Source: Paenarthrobacter sp. GOM3 (GTDB lineage: Bacteria > Actinomycetota > Actinomycetes > Actinomycetales > Micrococcaceae). From it: DNA of 64,000 nucleotides. Below, one piece after another: positions 60,186 to 64,000 of the stretch. The stretch's first letter is position 1; every line of letters begins with the position of its first letter. The position numbers were made by a program, and so were the translations under genes. The notes beneath the pieces were generated by a model that saw only the letters and a list, made by a program, of their open reading frames with translations, had not been told where the DNA came from and did no database searches. The DNA lies in assembly GCF_018215265.2 (NCBI RefSeq), contig NZ_CP136562.1, positions 310,001-374,000 on the forward strand, written 5' to 3'.

Positions 60186-61529
60186 ATGAAGAAAACCAAG
60201 TACCTGCTACCGGTCGCAGCCGCCGGTGTCCTGGCACTTACCATGTCCGCCTGCAGCGGCAACAGCGGAGGCGGCGGATCCACTGCCGGATCCAGCGACT
60301 GTTCCGCCTACGACACGTACGGCAAGCACGAAGGCAAGACCGTTTCGGTGTACTCCACGATCGTGGACACCGAAGCCACTAACCTCGAAGAATCCTGGAA
60401 GCAGTTCGAGCAGTGCACGGGCATCACCATCAAGTACGAAGGCAGCAAGGAATTCGAAACGCAGATTGGCGTCCGTGCCCAGTCCGGAACGGCTCCTGAC
60501 GTAGCGATCTTCCCGCAGCCGGGCCTTCTCGCCACCCAGGCCCGCGCCGGCTACCTCAAGCCCGCTCCGAAGACCGTCTCCGACCTGGTGGACAAGAACT
60601 GGTCCCCTGACTGGAAGAAGTACGGCACCGTGGATGGCACCTACTACGGCGCCCCGATGCTTGCGAACGTCAAGGGCTACGTCTGGTACTCACCCAAGAC
60701 CTTCAAGGACAAGGGCTGGGAAGTTCCCAAGACCTGGGCCCAGATGATGGACCTCACCAAGAAGATCGCAGATGACAAGACCATGAAGCCATGGTGCGCC
60801 GGGTTCGAATCGGGCGAGGCAACGGGCTGGCCGGGCACTGACTGGATCGAGGACGTCGTCCTTCGCGCCCAGGGTCCCGAGGTATATGACCAGTGGGTCA
60901 ACCACCAGATTCCTTTCAACGACCCCAAGATCGTCAAGGCATTCGATCAGGTTGGCGACATCCTCCTCAACCCGGCCTACGTCAACGGTGGCTTCGGCGA
61001 TCCCCGCTCCATCCTGAGCACGGCCTTCGCCCAGGCTGGCCAGCCGGTTCTTGATGGCCAGTGCGCCATGCACCACCAGGCATCGTTCCAGGCAGCCAAC
61101 TGGCCCGCCGGAACCAACGTTGCCGAGGACGGCGACGTGTGGGCCTTCATGACCCCTCCCGTCGACGAATCCAAGGGCACGGCCATCACCGGTGGCGGTG
61201 AAACCGTTGGTGCTTACAAGGACACCCCTGAGGTTCAGGCTTACCTGGCATTCATGGCCAGCGCTGACTTCGCCAACAACCGCGTGAAGCTCGGCGGTGC
61301 CATCAGCGCCAACAAGGGCCTCGACCCGAACAACGCACAGTCCGCCCTGGACAAGCAGTCCATCCAGCTCCTCCAGGATCCCAAGACTGTTTTCCGGTTT
61401 GACGGCTCTGACCTGATGCCGAGTGCAGTGGGTTCCAACTCCTTCTGGAAGGGCATTGTTTCCTGGATCAATGGCAGCTCCTCCCAGCAGGTAACGGACA
61501 GCATCGAAGCCAGCTGGCCTAAGAGCTAA
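60186..61529 (+). CDS. ABC transporter sugar-binding lipoprotein (alpha-glucoside-type)
   Basis: A 447-residue family 1 binding protein. The signal peptide ends MSAC (Cys23), then a Gly/Ser linker. Mature segments are KTVSVYSTIVDTEATNLEES, CTGITIKYEGSKEFETQIGV, APDVAIFPQPGLLATQARAG and WCAGFESGEATGWPGTDWIE. The last resembles the AglE group of alpha-glucoside receptors. ATG 60186 follows GAGGAG at 60172 with a longer spacing. A nested hairpin separates it from the permease genes, common when the binding protein must be made in excess. Confidence 0.93.
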   Translation: MKKTKYLLPVAAAGVLALTMSACSGNSGGGGSTAGSSDCSAYDTYGKHEGKTVSVYSTIVDTEATNLEESWKQFEQCTGITIKYEGSKEFETQIGVRAQSGTAPDVAIFPQPGLLATQARAGYLKPAPKTVSDLVDKNWSPDWKKYGTVDGTYYGAPMLANVKGYVWYSPKTFKDKGWEVPKTWAQMMDLTKKIADDKTMKPWCAGFESGEATGWPGTDWIEDVVLRAQGPEVYDQWVNHQIPFNDPKIVKAFDQVGDILLNPAYVNGGFGDPRSILSTAFAQAGQPVLDGQCAMHHQASFQAANWPAGTNVAEDGDVWAFMTPPVDESKGTAITGGGETVGAYKDTPEVQAYLAFMASADFANNRVKLGGAISANKGLDPNNAQSALDKQSIQLLQDPKTVFRFDGSDLMPSAVGSNSFWKGIVSWINGSSSQQVTDSIEASWPKS

Positions 61530-61533
61530 CTAC

Positions 61534-61586
61534 GAAAGCGCTGCCTCCCTGCCAGGTTTCGCCTGGTCTGGGAGGCAGCGCTTTTC
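61534..61586 (+). terminator. Nested hairpin between binding protein and permease
   Basis: GAAAGCGCTGCCTCCC (61534-61549) pairs with GGGAGGCAGCGCTTTTC (61570-61586); the loop holds a smaller stem (CCAGG-TTTCG-CCTGG). It is a probable partial terminator that makes the upstream receptor mRNA more abundant. Confidence 0.7.
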
Positions 61587-61625
61587 CCGGAACTCAGTGA
61601 TTCACTCACGCCCCGGAGGTTGGGT

Positions 61626-62591
61626 ATGGATTTTATCGGAGGAAAACTCCTTCAAGTAGTGATAGCGCTGGCGATCTTCGCGGCGATTATCGGCATCATC
61701 ATGTTGGTGGTGGACAGGGCACCGAAGTCGGTGAAGGACAAGGTCACAGTGGCCGGCTTCCTCGCCCCGGCAGCCATCCTTATGCTCGTGGGACTCGTGT
61801 ATCCCGCGGTGCGCACATCAATGCTGGCCTTCACGGACGCCAGCGGCAACGGCAATGGTTTCGACAACTTTGTCTGGATGTTCACGCAGCCTGAGGCTTT
61901 GACCACGCTGCGGAACACCGTCATTTGGACCGTCCTGGTCCCGCTTTTGTCTACGAGCTTCGGCTTGGCCTACGCAGTCTTCATCGATAAGGCACGCGGC
62001 GAGAAGGTCCTGAAGTCCTTGGTCTTCATGCCAATGGCCATCTCCTTCGTGGGCGCCGGCATTATTTGGAAGCTCGTATATGACTACCGCGGCCCTGGTC
62101 TCGAGCAGACCGGTGTCATCAACTTCCTCAGGGACGCCGTGGGGCTGGATCCAAAGCAGTTCCTCCTGGACGCACCGGAAAACACGATCTTCCTGATCGT
62201 CGTGATGGTCTGGATCCAGACCGGTTTCGCCATGGTGATTCTGTCGGCAGCCATCAAGGGTGTCCCGGTGGAGCTCATTGAGGCGGCCCGCCTTGACGGT
62301 GCGAACGCCTGGCAGCAGTTCCGCAACGTAACAGTCCCGGGCATCCGTGGAGCACTTGTGGTGGTCCTGACCACCATCACGATCGCCACCCTGAAGGTGT
62401 TCGACATTGTCCGGACCATGACGGCCGGCAACTACGACACCTCGGTTGTGGCCAACGAAATGTACACGCAGGCCTTCCGCGCCGGCGAACCGGGACGTGG
62501 CGCGGCATTGGCCCTGATCCTGTTCCTGATGGTGCTGCCGATCGTCGTGTACAACGCTCGAGTCCTTCGCAAGCAAAGGGAGATCCATTGA
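61626..62591 (+). CDS. ABC transporter permease, AglF/MalF-like
   Basis: A 321-residue permease of the alpha-glucoside type. An extra N-terminal helix (LLQVVIALAIFAAIIGIIML) precedes the usual FLAPAAILMLVGLVYPAVRT. SLVFMPMAISFVGAGIIWKL is conserved, and the EAA loop reads ELIEAARLDGANAWQQFRNV. GGAGGTTGGGT lies before ATG 61626. It overlaps the next permease by four bases (TTGA). Confidence 0.94.
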   Translation: MDFIGGKLLQVVIALAIFAAIIGIIMLVVDRAPKSVKDKVTVAGFLAPAAILMLVGLVYPAVRTSMLAFTDASGNGNGFDNFVWMFTQPEALTTLRNTVIWTVLVPLLSTSFGLAYAVFIDKARGEKVLKSLVFMPMAISFVGAGIIWKLVYDYRGPGLEQTGVINFLRDAVGLDPKQFLLDAPENTIFLIVVMVWIQTGFAMVILSAAIKGVPVELIEAARLDGANAWQQFRNVTVPGIRGALVVVLTTITIATLKVFDIVRTMTAGNYDTSVVANEMYTQAFRAGEPGRGAALALILFLMVLPIVVYNARVLRKQREIH

Positions 62592-63553
62592 CAGCCACGC
62601 CAGCCCCGAAAGAGGCCTCGAAGGCCGCAACCCGGCAGCGTCCTGGATCCGATCCCACGGAGGACGCCCAGCCGATGATGCGGCGCGTCAAGACCAAGCT
62701 CACCTCCAAGTGGGCAACAGCGGCAGCCATCATCATCGCCGTCGTATGGTCCGTTCCGACCTTCGGCTTGTTCGTTACGTCGTTCCGTCCTGCTGCGAAG
62801 CAGGTTGGGCCCCGCTCCAACGGTTGGTGGAACGCCTTCGTTGACTGGGACTTCACGTTCAAGAACTACGCGGACGTCCTGACCCCTGCAGGCTCGCAGT
62901 CAGCCAACCTGTCCCAGTACTTCGTGAACTCGATAGCGATCGTCATTCCGGTCACCATCTTTGTACTGGTGCTAGCTTCCATGGCCGCTTACGTGTTCGC
63001 CTGGGGCAAGTTCAAGGGCCGCGACGCTCTCTTCATCTTCGTTTTCGCCCTGCAGATCATCCCGCTCCAGATGGCACTGATCCCGCTGCTGCAGTTCTTC
63101 ACGCAGACGCTCCACCTTCCTGCCGGTTCGTATGCGCAGCTGTGGATCGCCCACACCATGTTCGGTCTCCCGCTGGGTATCTTCCTCCTCCACAACTTCA
63201 TCTCCGAGATTCCCGGTGAAGTGATTGAGGCGGCCAGGGTAGACGGCGCCGGACACAGCACCATCTTCTGGCGGATCATCCTGCCGCTGTCGGTGCCGGC
63301 ACTTGCATCGCTGGCGATCTTCCAGTTCCTGTGGGTTTGGAACGACCTGCTGGTGGCGTTGGTGTTCTCGGGTGGAACAGCGGACGTTGCTCCCATTACC
63401 CAACGCCTGGCCGAGATCTCCGGTACCCGCGGTGCCCGGGATTACTTGAACCCGGCGGCGGCATTCGTCTCGATCATCATCCCGCTCCTGGTCTTCTTTG
63501 GCCTGCAGCGGTACTTCGTTCGGGGCCTTCTGTCCGGCGGTCTCAAGGGATAA
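62588..63553 (+). CDS. ABC transporter permease, AglG/MalG-like
   Basis: A 321-residue permease beginning at TTG 62588 in the overlap with the preceding stop. It has a soluble N-terminal tail, then ATAAAIIIAVVWSVPTFGLF. NYADVLTPAGSQSANLSQYF is typical of AglG; the EAA loop is EVIEAARVDGAGHSTIFWRI. It ends LVFFGLQRYFVRGLLSGGLK. The operon has no ATPase, so a shared multiple-sugar ATPase is presumed. Confidence 0.94.
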   Translation: MTATPAPKEASKAATRQRPGSDPTEDAQPMMRRVKTKLTSKWATAAAIIIAVVWSVPTFGLFVTSFRPAAKQVGPRSNGWWNAFVDWDFTFKNYADVLTPAGSQSANLSQYFVNSIAIVIPVTIFVLVLASMAAYVFAWGKFKGRDALFIFVFALQIIPLQMALIPLLQFFTQTLHLPAGSYAQLWIAHTMFGLPLGIFLLHNFISEIPGEVIEAARVDGAGHSTIFWRIILPLSVPALASLAIFQFLWVWNDLLVALVFSGGTADVAPITQRLAEISGTRGARDYLNPAAAFVSIIIPLLVFFGLQRYFVRGLLSGGLKG

Positions 63554-63563
63554 CCACTGCAGC

Positions 63564-63601
63564 CCCGGTTACGCAGCGCATTACGCCGTTGCGTAACCGG
63601 G
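63564..63601 (+). terminator. Stem-loop after the ABC operon
   Basis: CCCGGTTACGCA (63564-63575) pairs with TGCGTAACCGGG (63590-63601), a perfect 12-base stem 11 bases after the last permease stop. No T tract is seen. It lies before the LacI gene and may reduce its readthrough expression. Confidence 0.6.
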
Positions 63602-63665
63602 CGTTGCAGAAGGCAAGTCCCACATAAGGTGAATGCGGAGCAACGGCGGCCGGAGAGGGGAGCCT

Positions 63666-64000
63666 GTGTCACGAACAACGGGTAGATCCCAACGCGGCGG
63701 CCATACGGGCGTCAGCATCGAGGACGTCGCCACAGCGGCAGGCGTCTCCACAGCAACTGTTTCCCGGGCGGTCAGGGGCCTGCCTAGGGTATCCCCGGCC
63801 ACACGGGAAAAAATCCTTGAGGTAGCCAGTTCGCTGGGATACGTGGCGTCGTCGTCGGCCTCCGGGCTGGCCACAGGCCGTACGCGCACCATCGGCGTCC
63901 TGGCTCCGTTCGTGAGCCGCTGGTTCTTCTCCAAGGCCATCGAGGGCGCAGACAGGGAATTGCATTCTCGCAAGTACAACCTGTCCCTCTTCAATCTGGG
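63666..64000 (+). CDS. LacI family regulator, N-terminal part
   Basis: Starts at GTG 63666 after GGGGAG and continues past the right edge, giving 111 residues. VSIEDVATAAGVSTATVSRA (about 16-35) is a canonical helix-turn-helix; REKILEVASSLGYVASSSAS and a start of the sugar-sensing domain (RTIGVLAPFVSRWFFSKAIE) follow. It is probably the local repressor of the 60186-63553 ABC operon through the TGTAAGCGCTTGCA site. Confidence 0.9.
   Translation, partial: MSRTTGRSQRGGHTGVSIEDVATAAGVSTATVSRAVRGLPRVSPATREKILEVASSLGYVASSSASGLATGRTRTIGVLAPFVSRWFFSKAIEGADRELHSRKYNLSLFNL

Overview
The window is high-GC, with GTG and TTG starts, ATGA stop/start overlaps and an MIO motif and riboswitch type typical of Actinobacteria. 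Gene content (Asp23/AmaP cluster, DUF6318-type lipoprotein, hut genes with an IclR regulator, several sugar ABC systems) suggests a chromosomal segment of a soil Micrococcaceae species, Arthrobacter or Paenarthrobacter. That placement is inference from gene families, not a database result. I see no rRNA, CRISPR array, prophage or insertion sequence.

Layout. 1-5527: a partial thiamine-pyrophosphate enzyme, a small protein, a two-gene sugar or inositol catabolic unit, a META-domain lipoprotein, a transporter remnant and a LacI regulator. The LacI gene and the catabolic unit share one operator sequence. 5540-18756: transporters, a partial 5-oxoprolinase locus (pxpA and a divergent pxpC), DUF445, GDPD, AzlCD, TetR, a thiamine-binding protein, methyltransferases, GNAT, a broken ABC exporter and a TM2-Ltp membrane protein. 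19010-23666: LysR with an MHS symporter and 3-hydroxybutyrate-type dehydrogenase, then HxlR with a quinone reductase; two almost identical hairpins flank the second pair.

23685-34198: a histidine-utilisation region (amino-acid permease, IclR regulator, hutU, hutH, and an unlinked formimidoylglutamase) with a repeated IclR-like site, then an NCS2 purine permease and tRNA-Cys. 34312-44493: CopC, an NlpC/P60-like secreted protein behind a c-di-AMP riboswitch, a small flavoprotein, a universal stress protein beside a PEP-utilising enzyme of the rifampicin phosphotransferase type, a CDF exporter, a metallopeptidase, a PfkB kinase and a DMT exporter. 44727-47110: tRNA-Glu, tRNA-Asp and tRNA-Phe, then an ECF-type sigma factor with a membrane partner carrying four LysM-like modules.

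47388-54750: the most coherent accessory system, an apparent fructoselysine (Amadori product) utilisation locus: FrlB-like deglycase, FrlD-like kinase, LacI regulator, a three-gene ABC importer and an FrlC-like epimerase, in two units that each begin with a related TACCGGTATCA operator. 54747-56361: two secreted or lipid-anchored proteins on the minus strand, one with an abrupt base-composition change. 56550-58807: a tightly overlapped five-gene Asp23/AmaP envelope-stress cluster. 58817-64000: an AlkD-like repair protein, an XRE regulator, and a second sugar ABC importer followed by a LacI regulator cut by the window edge.
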